Positions 22,610-33,452 of a stretch of 64,000 nucleotides of DNA are shown one piece after another. A program made the position numbers and the translations under genes. Source of the stretch: Corylus avellana (Eukaryota; Streptophyta; Magnoliopsida; Fagales; Betulaceae); contig NC_081545.1 of the NCBI RefSeq assembly GCF_901000735.1, forward strand, positions 13,795,132-13,859,131, read 5' to 3'. The notes beneath the pieces were generated by a model. It did no database searches and had not been told where the DNA came from. It saw nothing but the letters and a program-made list of their open reading frames with translations. How positions within the stretch are numbered: the stretch's first letter is position 1; every line of letters begins with the position of its first letter.

Positions 22610-23230
22610 GTCTCAAAACTGCTAGATGTGGGCATCATCCATCCCATCTCCGACAGTAAATGGGTCAGTCTAGTCCAAGTAGTGCCCAAAAAGAGTGGGA
22701 TCATAGTGGTAAAGAATGAAGATGATGAGCTGATACCCACAAGAGTAACCACTGGGTGGAGGGTATGCATCGATTACAAAAGACTGAACAAGGTAACCAG
22801 AAAAGACCATTTTCCATTACCCTTCATTAATCGAATGCTAAAGAGGCTAGCTGGCCATAGCCACTATTGTTTCTTGGATGGGTACAATGGCTATAATCAA
22901 ATTACAATAGCACCAGAAGATTAGGAGAAGACCAGCTTCACATGTCCTTTTGGCACATTCGCCTATAGAAGGATGCCATTTGGCTTATGCAATGCCCAAA
23001 CCACATTCCAAAGATGCATGATGTGCATTTTTTCAGACATGGTGGAGAAAACCATTGAGGTATTTATGGATGACTTTAGTGTTTTTAGGTCTAGTTTTGA
23101 TGAATGCCTCCACCATTTGAAGAATGTTCTCAAGAGGTGTGAAGAACGCAACCTAGCGCTCAATTGGGAAAAATGCCATTTCATGGTTCATCAAGGCATT
23201 GTATTGGGTCATGCTATTTCAAGCAAGGGC
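22610..23230 (+). pseudogene. Element E reverse transcriptase
   Basis: The same blocks as [55 protein letters not shown] and FMDDF (about 23062-23076). A TAG at 22922-22924 replaces a Gln codon between the palm motifs. The DD of FMDDF is intact. Inactive because of the stop codons. Confidence 0.92.
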
Positions 23231-24050
23231 ATTGAGGTGGATAAGGCCAAGATAGATATCATCTCCAAACTTCCCCCACCTCTGACAGTAAAGGGAGTGA
23301 GGAGTTTTCTTGGACATCCCAGATTCTATAGAAGGTTCATCAAGGATTTCTCCAAGATCTCTAGGCCCCTCTGTGCATTACTAGGGAAGGAGGCCATGTT
23401 TGAATGGACTAAAGAATGCATGATTGCTTTCAACACACTGAAAAAGCTGCTCACATCTGCACCAATCATGCGGGCACCTGATTGGAGTCTACTCTTTGAG
23501 CTCATGTGTGATGCCAGTGACTTTGCCATAGGAGCTGTGTTGGGTCAACGAATCAAGAAGGTACCTCATGCCATTTATTATGCTTCTAGAACATTCAATG
23601 ATGCCCAACTAAATTATTCTACCACTATGAAAGAATTATTAGCTGTCATATTTGCTTCGGAGAAGTTTAGGTCGTACCTAATTGGTTCTAAGGTGATTGT
23701 ATTCACTGATCATGCTGCATTGAAATATTTCTTTGCCAAGAAAGATGCCAAACCTAGATTGATCAGATGGGTATTATTACTACAAGAGTTTGACCTTGAT
23801 ATTAGAGACAAGAAGGGAAGTGAGAATGTAGTGGCGGATCACTTATCCATATTACTCCACGAGGAGGAAGGAGATGAGCTCCAATTGAATGAAAATTTTC
23901 CAGATGAGGAGTTGTTTAGAGTTGATATCCAACTCCCATGGTATGCAGATATAGTGAATTATATCACTACCAATGTGTTTCCTCCTGGTATGTCTAGCCA
24001 AGAAAGTAAGAAGTTAATATCCATATCTAGACAATACCATTGGGATGACC
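23231..24050 (+). pseudogene. Element E RNase H
   Basis: Continues in RT's frame: [25 protein letters not shown], then RNase H with [38 protein letters not shown] and ENVVADHLS. All acidic catalytic positions are kept, unlike A. The frame breaks near 24050 by a 1-bp loss in the DDPYLFKF motif. Confidence 0.9.
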
Positions 24051-25280
24051 CAATTTGTTCAAATTCTGCCATGATCAAATCATTAGAAGGTGTGTCTCAA
24101 ATGAAGTGCACTTGAGTATTTTGCAACACTGTCATCAGTTTGCTTGTGGTGGACACTTTGGGGCCAAGAGAACAGCACTGAAGATATTACAATCTAGTTT
24201 TTATTGGCCTAATGTGTTTAAAGATGCTTTCTTGTTTTACAGCTCTTGTGATAGATGCCAAAGGATAGGTAACATCTCATCCAGAAACCAAATGCCACTG
24301 CAAAATATTCAAGTTGTAGAGCTCTTTGATGTCTGTGGTATTGACTTCATGGGACCATTTCCTAACTCATTCGGTTATCTATATATTCTTGTGGGTGTGG
24401 GTTATCTGTCTAAATGGGTCGGGGCTGTCCCTTCAAGGACTAATGATCATAAAGTGGTTGTGAAGTTTTTGCAGGAAAACATCTTTGCTAGATTTGTGAC
24501 ACCTAGGGCAATCATTAATGATGGAGGGAGCCACTTCAACAACTATGCCTTTGCCTCTGTGATAAAAAAGTATGGCATCACTCATAAGGTTGGCACTCCA
24601 TACCATCCTCAAACCAGTGGCCAAGTTGAGATCAGCAACAGAGAGATCAAAGGTATCCTTGAAAAGACAGTGAACCCCAATAGGAAGGATTGTCACTACG
24701 CTTGAATGATGCACTATGGGCTTATAGGACTGCTTACAAGACACCTATCGGTATGTCTCCATATCGTTTGGTTTTTGGGAAGGCATGTCATCTACCAGTG
24801 GAATTGGAACACAAAGCGTACTGGGCCATCAAGAAGTTTAACTTCGATATGAAGCAAGCTGGTGACAAAAGGAGGCTCCAACAAAATTAACTGGAGGAAC
24901 TGAGGCGTGATGCATATGAGAATGCCAAGCTCTACAAAGATAGAACCAAAGCATACCATGACAAGCAACTGGTCAGGAAGGAGTTTCAAGTAGGACAAAA
25001 AGTATTGATCTATAACTCAAGATTGAAACTCTTCCCTGGGAAGCTTAAGTCAAGATGGTCTGGGCCCTGCATTGCTACACAAGTATTCCCTCATGGAGCT
25101 TTGGAGGTTCACAACCCCCAAACCGACCAGTTATTCAAAGTCAGTGGACACAGAGTCAAGCCATACATTGAAACAAACTTTGCACCAAGAGAACAAGATT
25201 TGGCATCACAAGATTTGGCACTTCAATCTGTCAAATCTATAGCACCACCTTATAGAGCATCTGCTTCTGAGCAGCACTGA
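24051..25280 (+). pseudogene. Element E integrase
   Basis: A complete HHCC finger ([13 protein letters not shown] ... SSCDRCQ), then the DDE core: [14 protein letters not shown] (Asp), INDGGSHF (Asp), [13 protein letters not shown] (Glu). A 1-bp loss near 24689 and a TAA near 24888 break it. The C-terminal part has [22 protein letters not shown] and FKVSGHRVKPY. It ends ASASEQH at the TGA 25278-25280. The catalytic triad and zinc ligands are all retained, which implies selection acted on the lineage until recently relative to A. Confidence 0.92.
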
Positions 25281-25636
25281 ATAGGGACCACCGTCTGGCT
25301 GAAGACGTAAAACTTAGCGCTCATGAGAGGCACCCCATAGTTTATCCTTTTATTTTGTTTAGTGTGTTTTAAGTTCAATTTTTAGTTTTGTTTCTTTTTA
25401 CTTGTTTATGTGTTTTCTTATTTTGCAAGGACAAGTGTGCTTCACTTCAAGTTTGGGGGTGTGCTATGAGCCATGCCTCCCAATATCATGTCGACCATCT
25501 CCCGGGTACATTCTTTCCTTTATTTAGACACATTGGGGACAATGTGTCATTTAAGTTTGGGGGTATGGGCACACGTGTTGTTTACACACACTTTGTCCCA
25601 ATTTCATGTTATTTGTTTGTTTCGTGTGTTTGTTTG

Positions 25637-25678
<42 letters not shown>

Positions 25679-26763
25679 CATGTTCATGTGCCCTAAAATT
25701 TTAAGTTGATCTAAAAGAATTTTGGTTTCAATTCATCAGTGAGTTTAAAATTTTGAACACATGATCTGATGAGTGAATCTATTAATGTTTATTACTCGTT
25801 AAAGACAGTTGAAAAATCACATATTTGATCTAATCACATAAGCACATTAGCACATAATCTGTGAGGTATGACATGAGGTCTGATATGCGTGTTTCTGCAT
25901 CTTGGATGAATTTGGATGACTTATTAGATGACACTATGGCATATATTGTTAATAAAAATAAATTAATTTAAAAATTTAAAAAAAAAAAAAGAAAAAAAAA
26001 AAAAGATACGAAATAAATGATCATTGATGGCTTTTCACTGAGTAACTGGACCTCTTGCCTCAAAGCATTGAGTGTTCACGTCAAAAGGTGAAAAATGTTG
26101 ATTTCATCAATGTCATGGTTAGTTGGTTTTGTAGCCTTTTGTACTCGAGTTAGTAGGTCCTTAGGGGTGTCTCTACACCTAATCCCCTAAAACCACCCCG
26201 TTTGGGAGTCATTGACTTAACCCTCGCTACAAGGGTCAATTAGAAAGCTTAAGGGAACCAACATTGCACAACCTGGCCAAGAAAAAAAAAAATGCCAATG
26301 TGTCATTCTAATAGGGATTTCAATGAAATTTGAGATATGGAGACATTACATATTGGAAAGATTTGGAAGCCTCATAATTTTGTGCTAATTCACTTTACAC
26401 TGTTTTGAAACTTGTGATGTTTTAGTGTCCTTTGTCCTTTGTAAGTGATTGAACTTTGAGATTCCAATTCATTGTGAAGATGGAGTTCATCTTTTCAAGC
26501 TTGCTTATGAATGAAAATCATAATCTTGAAGTGATGCTTTCATTTTTGGAATAACATGAACTCTTGCATGATGTTTGTAGATAACTTTCCTAGAAAACCC
26601 TCACGAGACTTCACTCGTCCACTCGGGAATTCCTAGGGGTTTAAAAGGCTTGTTGCATATGTTAAATGCAATCGTACATCCCACGAAAGATGGATTTATC
26701 TTTTTGTTTTCTGTTTTTCCGTTTTGTTTTTAGTTTTGTATTGCTAAGGGACTAGCAATAAGT
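25281..26763 (+). other. Element E tail and 3' non-coding region
   Basis: Holds the tail box (25301-25340), an AAGTTTGGGGGTG copy near 25449 and an AAGTTTGGGGGTA copy near 25554, and a pure A run of about 38 bases (25637-25674). Unlike A, D and L there is no palindrome cluster after the tail box; the text jumps from CATAGTTTATCC to the GTGTGTTTTAAG stretch, as if the cluster had been deleted. No coding sequence. Confidence 0.75.
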
Positions 26764-26776
26764 AAGTTTGGGGGTA
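26764..26776 (+). other. Element E polypurine tract
   Basis: AAGTTTGGGGGTA immediately before the 3' LTR. Confidence 0.88.
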
Positions 26777-28136
26777 TGTTAAGTGCTCAAATATTCATAT
26801 TTTAAGCCCTTAACTTACATGTATTAATCCTTTGGTTTTATTTCATTAGGTCATTTTAATTCATTTTTGTGTTTTCCACACTTTTGTAGGCTTTTGGAAG
26901 AAAATAAAGTAAATCTGGCAGATTTGGGATCAAAGAGAGAAGATGGGAAAAATGGGAGCCCCTGACATTGCGATCGATCACGGGTTCCCTGCGATCGAGC
27001 GCAGTACCAGAGAAGACACAGCACGAAGCAGGCAATCAACCTTCGAGCGCAAAACAGAAGAAGCTCGATCCCAGACCTGCGATCGAGTGCACACGAGTTG
27101 CGATTGATCCCACCCGTCCGCAAGAGACATATCAAGTGGCTGCCAGAGTGTCATTCTTTCCATATTAGGGTTTTCCAACTTCCAATTGTAATAGGTTTTG
27201 AAACCCTATGAAATTCCTAGGTTTACTAGTTTGTCAAGGACTTCTCAAGCCTATAAATAGACCCTTAAGTCTCTAGAATAGGGGGGCTTTTGCAAGGAGA
27301 AGAATTGGAGCTCTTTGAGTTCAAGTCTCGGGTTTATTCTTTTCTTTTCTTTTCTTTTATTTTATGAAGATATTTAACATCAACTCTATGTGCAGCTAAT
27401 TTATTTAGTAGGGCTAGATTGAAGCCCTAGTTATGTTTTGTTAATATTCAATATTAGCGCCTTTGTGATGACCTTGTTATGATGTCTAACTTGATTAATA
27501 CCTAGTTTCATGAATTCCTTATGTGTGTGCCTGATCAACATGTGCATGTGGTATGGACTAGTTAGTTAAATCAATTTGGATGACCGAGTCCTGGGTTTAA
27601 CATAAGTAACAAAAGATATCCACACCAGATTCTTGTGTTACTCAACATGGGGAACTGGGAGTAGACACCCATGCCCTAGGCCTCAAGTGTTTGTCAATTT
27701 CCACAGTTTTATGCTTTCTTAAAAAAACAACTTAGTAAATACCCATGCTAAATCCTTTAAGAAGGAAAAGGATTAAAGTAGACATCTGTGCCTAATTCGT
27801 TGCTTAGGGAATTCAATAGCTTATGGAGTAGACACCAATGCCCTTAGGTTGACAAACATTAGATATTCATAACATGATCAAAACATTGGTATATTGATAT
27901 ATTAGCTAAATATAATTGGTGGTGGATATCAAAGCCCTACCTTTTTATCATTATCAATTTAAATTCAATCTCTTGCTTTATTTTACTTTGGGAATTGCTT
28001 TTAAAACAAGATTCAGGAATCCTCGTGGGAATGACCCTGTATTTGCACACTATACTACTATGTTGACCTTGTGCACTTGCGGGTAAAACATCCAGCTATT
28101 TGCCTATTAATTTAGGTGGGTAATTATGGAACAACA
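26777..28136 (+). repeat. Element E 3' LTR
   Basis: TGTTAAGTGC...GAACAACA, 1360 bp. Palindrome cluster at 26969-27120, TATA box CTATAAATAG at 27251-27260, GTAGACACCCATGCC-type repeats at 27661-27840. Confidence 0.94.
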
Positions 28137-28141
28137 ACGAG

Positions 28142-28458
28142 AAACTATTTGAAAAAACTCAAAGTGGTCCTCCCTGATCTATAGACATTTGGAATCACCT
28201 TGCAGCAGAAAAGATTCATTCCCTTTGGTGCAAGAGAAGGAAAGATTGGTGATTCAAGTTTAAAGTACCAACGTCTGGTTGAAGACGTTAAACTTAGCGC
28301 TCATGGGAGGTACCCCATAGCATATCCTTTTTGTTTTGTTATTTGTTTTGTTTTGTTTTGTTTTACTTATATTTTGTTTTGGTTTTCCTTTGTGTTTTAT
28401 TTTACTTTGATGTTTTAGTGTTTCAAGTCTTTTGTCATGCTTTTTTTACATTTTGTTA
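28142..28458 (+). other. Element D spacer with first tail box
   Basis: After E, D resumes with the end of its gag-like frame, then a tail box (28281-28320, GAAGACGTTAAACTTAGCGC) of the kind that normally follows pol or ORFx, then T-rich sequence. Here it precedes ORFx; a second copy follows it at 30200-30239. Confidence 0.75.
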
Positions 28459-28665
28459 CTGCGATCGATCGCAACCTGCATGCAATCGAGCACAGTTCTC
28501 TACTTGTGGTTTCATTGCATTATGTCAGTGCGATCGAACGCACCTTGGGTGCGTTCGAGCGCACCTCACCCACTCACGCACATTCTTGCACAAGTGCGAT
28601 CGAGCGCACCATGTATGCGATTGAGCACACTCAGAAAACAGGGTACGTGACCTATTTTAGGTCAC
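28459..28665. promoter_or_regulatory. Palindrome cluster and hairpin upstream of D ORFx
   Basis: Six units (TGCGATCGATCGCA, TGCAATCGAGCACA, TGCGATCGAACGCA, TGCGTTCGAGCGCA, TGCGATCGAGCGCA, TGCGATTGAGCACA) are followed by a perfect 8-bp hairpin GTGACCTATTTTAGGTCAC at 28647-28665. The ORFx ATG is ~390 bp downstream. L has the same hairpin with an A-rich loop. A regulatory role is inferred from position only. Confidence 0.55.
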
Positions 28666-29053
28666 TTTCCCTCTATTTTCCCTCACACTCTCCTGTACCA
28701 TACAAGTCCCCATCACCTGCACTCACACGACACCAGAGCACCACCACTTTCCCTCACCTCCACCAGCCTTGAACCACCACCACCACACCACATCTGCACT
28801 TGTACGGCCACCACCTTCATCACATATCACATTCTCCATTCCCATCGATCTCCTCAACTCCGACGCCCCTCCCACCTTCACTTTTCTTCTCATTTTTTTA
28901 GCACAGTGTGGGTGTTTATCCACCCACATTGTCGCTCTGTGTTTGATTTTCGTATTTTTGCAAGCGGTTTTGAGCGGTGTTGCCTTGTGTTGCAAGTTTG
29001 GCCATCTCCAGCACAAACCAGGTGTTTGACAAAAGTCCCTAATCAAGCACAAA

Positions 29054-30180
29054 ATGCAAAGAACCCGTGATTCATCCTTCCGGGGGTCCGAGGCCCAAGC
29101 TAGTTCTCCCCCGCCCACTTTTGAAAAGCGGGAGCTGCTATTTGAGACCACCTTCGCCATTTGCGAAGACTTTCAAAACCATAAGGCGACTCAATGGGCG
29201 GTCGCCAAGTGGAAGTGTCGAGGGCTCAAGAAGCTGTTCAAGCCGGTCACCTCCACTGCCTACCAGAAGCTGGTGATCGAGTTTTATGCCTGCCTATCCC
29301 ATGATTGCGACAGGCCGGCTGTCCTCTCTTCCAAGGTACAAGGCCAAGTTGTTGACGTGACATGGGGCCGACATTGCCGCTGCCCTTCAATGCAATGATG
29401 AGCATCCTCTAGAAACCGCACATCTTGCCAAGCAACCACCCCAATACTATGTGGTGGAAATCATTGAGGACATGTGCCAATGGCAATATGCTGATGCCCA
29501 CCATAATGCCAACAGCCGATCCAACCTACCTCAACGGCTTTGGTTTGTGGACTCCATATTGCACTGCAATGCCTTCCCCTTGGGACACAAGACTCAGAGG
29601 CATGATCAATTTCTCCAAACCATTTACGCCTTCCACAAGGATGCCTGGTACTCCATTCCCAACATTATTTGGATCCAAATTCACAAATTCTGGAATGGAG
29701 TGCACATTGGAGGAGCGGAGTCCACTCACTCATGGGGATTGCCTTTCCCATACCTAATCACGTACATTCTTCAGAAAAAGGGCCTCAAGGGCACCACAAC
29801 TGATGAGCCAGTCACTACTACTCCCATATTTGGCATTTGCCAATGGAATAAGAGCTGCTCCCATATGCCCTGGGTACCCCCAGCACCAGCAGCTGGTGAA
29901 GAAGAGAGTGAGGCCGAGCCAATCGCCAAAGACGAACTGGCAACTGAGCTAGCATTAGCAGAGGAGGTGGAGGCCCCGATCATTTTTTGAGCCGCACAGT
30001 ACCGCTCCATTAGTGAAGAGATGTTAGGCCTTCGGAAAGAGCTAGCTGATCAAAGAAGGGAGGCTAGGGAAGATAAAACACTGATGGATCAACGATTAGC
30101 TGCCTTGGAAGAATTGATTCGGTCCATACTTAGCTGTTTGCCACCACCATCTGGAGCATCTGCTTCTGGACAGCACATAG
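29054..30180 (+). pseudogene. Element D ORFx (putative plant transposon protein-like)
   Basis: ATG at 29054 (MQRTRDSSFRGSEAQ). The N-terminal part is FEKRELLFETTFAICEDFQNHKATQW and a KVQGQVVDVT strand; a 1-bp insertion near 29364 shifts the frame. The rest (29451-29990) reads YYVVEIIEDMC, LWFVDSILHCNAFPLGHKTQ, FHKDAWYSIPNIIW, HIGGAESTHSWGLPFPYLI and an acidic Ala/Glu-rich linker to a TGA at 29988-29990. L has the same TGA; B has a sense codon (CGA). Beyond it the frame encodes ISEEMLGLRKELADQRREAR and continues, a likely coiled coil, ending PPPSGASASGQH. Usual family role unknown; often annotated as 'putative plant transposon protein'. Confidence 0.72.
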
Positions 30181-30199
30181 ATAGGACCACCGTCTAGCT

Positions 30200-30239
30200 G
30201 AAGATGTAAAACTTAACGCTCATGGGAGGCGCCCCATAC
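30200..30239 (+). other. Conserved tail box, second D copy
   Basis: GAAGATGTAAAACTTAACGC continuing to GGGAGGCGCCCCATA, after ORFx. Confidence 0.78.
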
Positions 30240-31825
30240 TCTATCCTTTTATTTTGTTTAAGTTAATATTTTATCTTTAGTTTTGTTCCTTTTTACTTGT
30301 TTTTGTGTTTTCTTATTTATCAGGGACAAGTGGGCTTCACATCAACTTTGGGGGTGTGCTATGAGCCATGCTTTCCAAGATGATGTCGACCATCTCACGG
30401 GTACACTCTTTCCTTTACTTAGACACATTGAGGACAATGTGTCATTTAAGTTTGGTGGTATGGGCACACATGATTGTTCACACACTTTGTCCCAATTTCA
30501 AGTTATTTGTTTGTGTGTTTGTTTTTTTATTTGCCAAAAAAAAAATATGCATGTTCATGTTTGCCCTAAAATTTTAAGCTGATCTAAAAAAATTGTGGCT
30601 TGAATTCATCAGTGAGCTTAAAATTTTGAACACATGATCTGATGAGTGAATCTATTAGTTTGGTTACTTGTTGAGGACAATTGAAAAAATCACTTGTTTG
30701 ATCTAATCACACAAGCACATTAGCACATAATTTGTGGGCTATGACATGAGGTCTAATATGTGTGTTTCTACATCTTGGATGAAATTGGATGAATTATTAG
30801 ATGACACAGTGGCATATATATTGTGAAAATATATATATATATATAATAATAATAAATGATCATTGCTGGGCTTTTCATTGAGTAACTGGACCTGTTGCCC
30901 CAAAGCATTGAGTGTTCACGTCAAAAGGTGAAAATTTTTGATTTCATCAATGTCATGGTTAGTTTGGTTTTGTAGCCTCTTTGACTCGAGTTAGTAGGTC
31001 CTTAGGGGTGTCTCTACACCTAAAGCCCTAAACCATCTGGTTTGGGAGTCATTGACTTAACACTCGCTACAAGAGTCAATTGGAAAGCTTAAAGGAACCA
31101 AACATTGCACAACTTGACCAAAAAAAAAAAGAAATATGCCATGGTTGTTCATTCTAATAGGGATTCTAGTAAATTTTGAGAGATGGAGACATTACATGTT
31201 GGAAAGATTTGGAAGCCTCATAATTTTGTGCTAATTCACTGTACACAAATTTCAAACTTGTGATGATTGAGTATGTCCTTTGTAAGTAATTGCACTTTGA
31301 GGTTCCAATTCATTGTGAAGATGGAGTTCATCTTTTTAAGCTTGCTTATGAATGAAAATCATAATCTTGAAGTGATACTTAATTTTTGGGATAACATCAA
31401 CTGTGCATGATATTTGTGGGTAACATTTCTAGAAAACCCTTATGAGACTTCACTCGTCCTCTAGGGAATTCCTAGAGGTTTAAAAATATGTAAGTTTGGG
31501 GGTGTGTTAAGTGCTAAAATATTCATATTTTCAGCCTTTAACTTACATGTTTTAATCCACTGTACACAAATTTCAAACTTGTGATGATTGAGTATGTCCT
31601 TTGTAAGTAATTGCACTTTGAGGTTCCAATTCATTGTGAAGATAGAGTTCATCTTTTTAAGCTTGCTTATGAATGAAAATCAGAATCTTGAAGTGATACT
31701 TAATTTTTGGGATAACATGAACTGTGCCTGATATTTGAGGGTAACATTTCTGGAAAACCCTTACGAAACTTCACTCATCCTCTAGGAAATTCCTAGAGGT
31801 TTAAAAATATGTAAGATTGGGGGTG
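30240..31825 (+). other. Element D 3' non-coding region with tandem duplication
   Basis: Contains PPT-like copies near 30344 and 30451, an (AT)n tract at about 30825-30845 and no genes. From 31237 a 321-bp unit is duplicated (31237-31557 and 31558-31878). It includes ~240 bp of tail, the polypurine tract and the first ~50 bp of the LTR, so a false LTR start (TGTTAAGTGC at about 31505) precedes the real one at 31826. Confidence 0.82.
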
Positions 31826-33182
31826 TGTTAAGTGCTAAAATATTCATATTCTCAGCCATTAACTTACATGTTTTAATCCTTTAGTTCTAGTTAATTAGGC
31901 CATTTTAATTTCTTTTTGTGCTTTCCATACTTTTGTAGGCTTTTGGAAGAAAATAAAGTAAAACTGGAAGATTTGGGCTCAAAGAGAGAAAATGGGAAAA
32001 GTTGGAGCCCCTGACACTGCGATAGATCACAGGTTCCCTGCGATCGAGCGCAGTACCAGAGAAGACAAAGCATCAAGCAGCCACGAGCGATTGAGCGCAC
32101 AACAAAAGAGGCTCGATCGCAGACGTGCGATCGAGTGCACACAGGTTGCAATCGATCGCACCCATGCACCGGAGACACATCAAAGTTGCAGCCAGAATGC
32201 TAGTATTTCCATATTAGGGTTTTCCAACTCCCAATTGTAATAGGCTTAAAACCCTACGACAATTCCTAGGTTTTACTAGTTTGTCAAGGACTTCTAAAGC
32301 CTATAAATAGATCCTTAAGCCTTTAGAATAAGGAAGCTTGGGAAGGAGAAGAATTGGAGCTCTCAAGTTCAAGTTTTGAGTTTATTCTTTTCTTTTCTTT
32401 TCTTTTCTTTTATGAAGATGTTTAACATCAACTTCATGTGTAACTAATTTAATTAGCCCTACTAATTGAAGCCCTAGTTATGTTTAGTTGATATTTAATA
32501 TTGGCGCCCTTGTGATAATCTTGTTGTGATATCTAAATTGATTAATTCCTGATTTCATGAATTCCTCATATGTGTGTGCCTGATCAACATATGCATGTGG
32601 TATGGACTAGTTAGTTAAATCAATTTGAATGACCGAGTTCTGGGTTTAACATAAGTAACAAAAGAAATCCACACCGGGTTCTTGGGTTAATCAACATGGG
32701 GAACCGGGAGTAGACACCCATGCCCTAGGCCTCATGTGTTTGTCGATTTCCACAGTTTTATGCTTTCTTAAAGAACAACTTAGTAGACACCCATGCTAAA
32801 TTCTTTAAGAAAGAAAAGAATTAGAGTAGACACCCATGCCTAATTTGTTGCTTAGGGAAATCAATAGCTTAACGAGCAGACACCAATGCCCTTAGGTTGA
32901 CAAACATTAGATATTCATAACATGATCAAAACATTGGCATATTGATATATTAGCTAAATATAATTAGTGGTGGATATCAAAGCCCTACCTTTTTATCATT
33001 ATCAACTTAAATCCAATCTCTTGTTTTATTTTACCATGGGAATTGATTTTAGACAAGATTCAGCAATCTTCGTGGGAATGACCCCGTATTTGCACACTAT
33101 ACTACTATGTTGACCTCGTGCACTTGCGGGTAAAACATCCAATTATTTGCCTATTAATTTAGGTAGGTAATTGTGAACAACA
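31826..33182 (+). repeat. Element D 3' LTR
   Basis: TGTTAAGTGC...GAACAACA, 1357 bp, after polypurine tract AAGATTGGGGGTG. Palindrome cluster 32018-32165, TATA CTATAAATAG 32301-32310, GTAGACACCCATGCC-type repeats 32710-32890. Confidence 0.93.
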
Positions 33183-33452
33183 GGAAACAGTAACTCCTCG
33201 TTACATGTTCCATCCTGACGCAACTCCTAGCGAGAAAATAGTAACTCTCCATTACTTGTCTTGTTCTGATGGCATTCCTGACAAGGAAACAATAACTCCA
33301 CCTTACATGTTCCATTCTAACAACACTCCTAGCGGGAAAATAGTAAGCTCTTCAAACAACTCTTGAAAGCCGAAATGTTATTCCCCAAAGTTTTAAACAA
33401 AAAAAAAATACAAGAAATATCATTGACTAAGGCCAAACTAAAACCTAACAAC
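33183..33452 (-). repeat. Ty1/copia-like LTR fragment hosting element D
   Basis: Minus strand begins TGTTAGGTTTTAGTTTGGCC and contains GGAACATGTAAGG-type repeats. The same sequence, including the CAAAGTTTTAAAC stretch, occurs at 58714-59100. It is cut at 33183 by D (GGAAA would be the right duplication). No polypurine tract follows it here, so it is a 5' or solo LTR. Confidence 0.7.

Larger units (their letters stand above)
18276..28136 (+). mobile_element. Element E: complete gag-pol Athila-type retrotransposon
   Basis: Two LTRs (18276-19615; 26777-28136) with a perfect 5-bp duplication ACGAG (18271-18275; 28137-28141). Order: LTR, tRNA-Asp primer site, leader, gag, protease, RT, RNase H, integrase, tail box, 3' non-coding, polypurine tract, LTR. 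ORFx is absent. The LTR pair differs at several positions in the first 90 bases, so the insertion is not recent. gag and pol appear to have been one long frame before small deletions near 21558, 24050 and 24689 and several stop codons broke it. E is the best reference in the window for an autonomous-type member. Confidence 0.95.
17362..33182 (+). mobile_element. Element D: pol-less Athila-type element carrying ORFx; hosts A and E
   Basis: Surviving pieces are the 3' part of its 5' LTR (17362-17668), primer site, leader, gag remnant (17949-18275), then, after E, the spacer, ORFx (29054-30180), tail and 3' LTR (31826-33182). The text left and right of E joins at the duplicated ACGAG. The left end of D lies outside the window because A sits in its 5' LTR. 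There is no protease, RT or integrase. The tail box occurs both before ORFx (28281-28320) and after it (30200-30239), suggesting D arose by recombination between a pol-type and an ORFx-type element. Confidence 0.85.

Noticed and set aside
28331..28772. Overlapping frames with repeated AIER/CDRS peptides
   Set aside because: The peptide repeats are translations of the 14-bp palindrome in several frames, so the DNA, not the protein, is the repeated unit.
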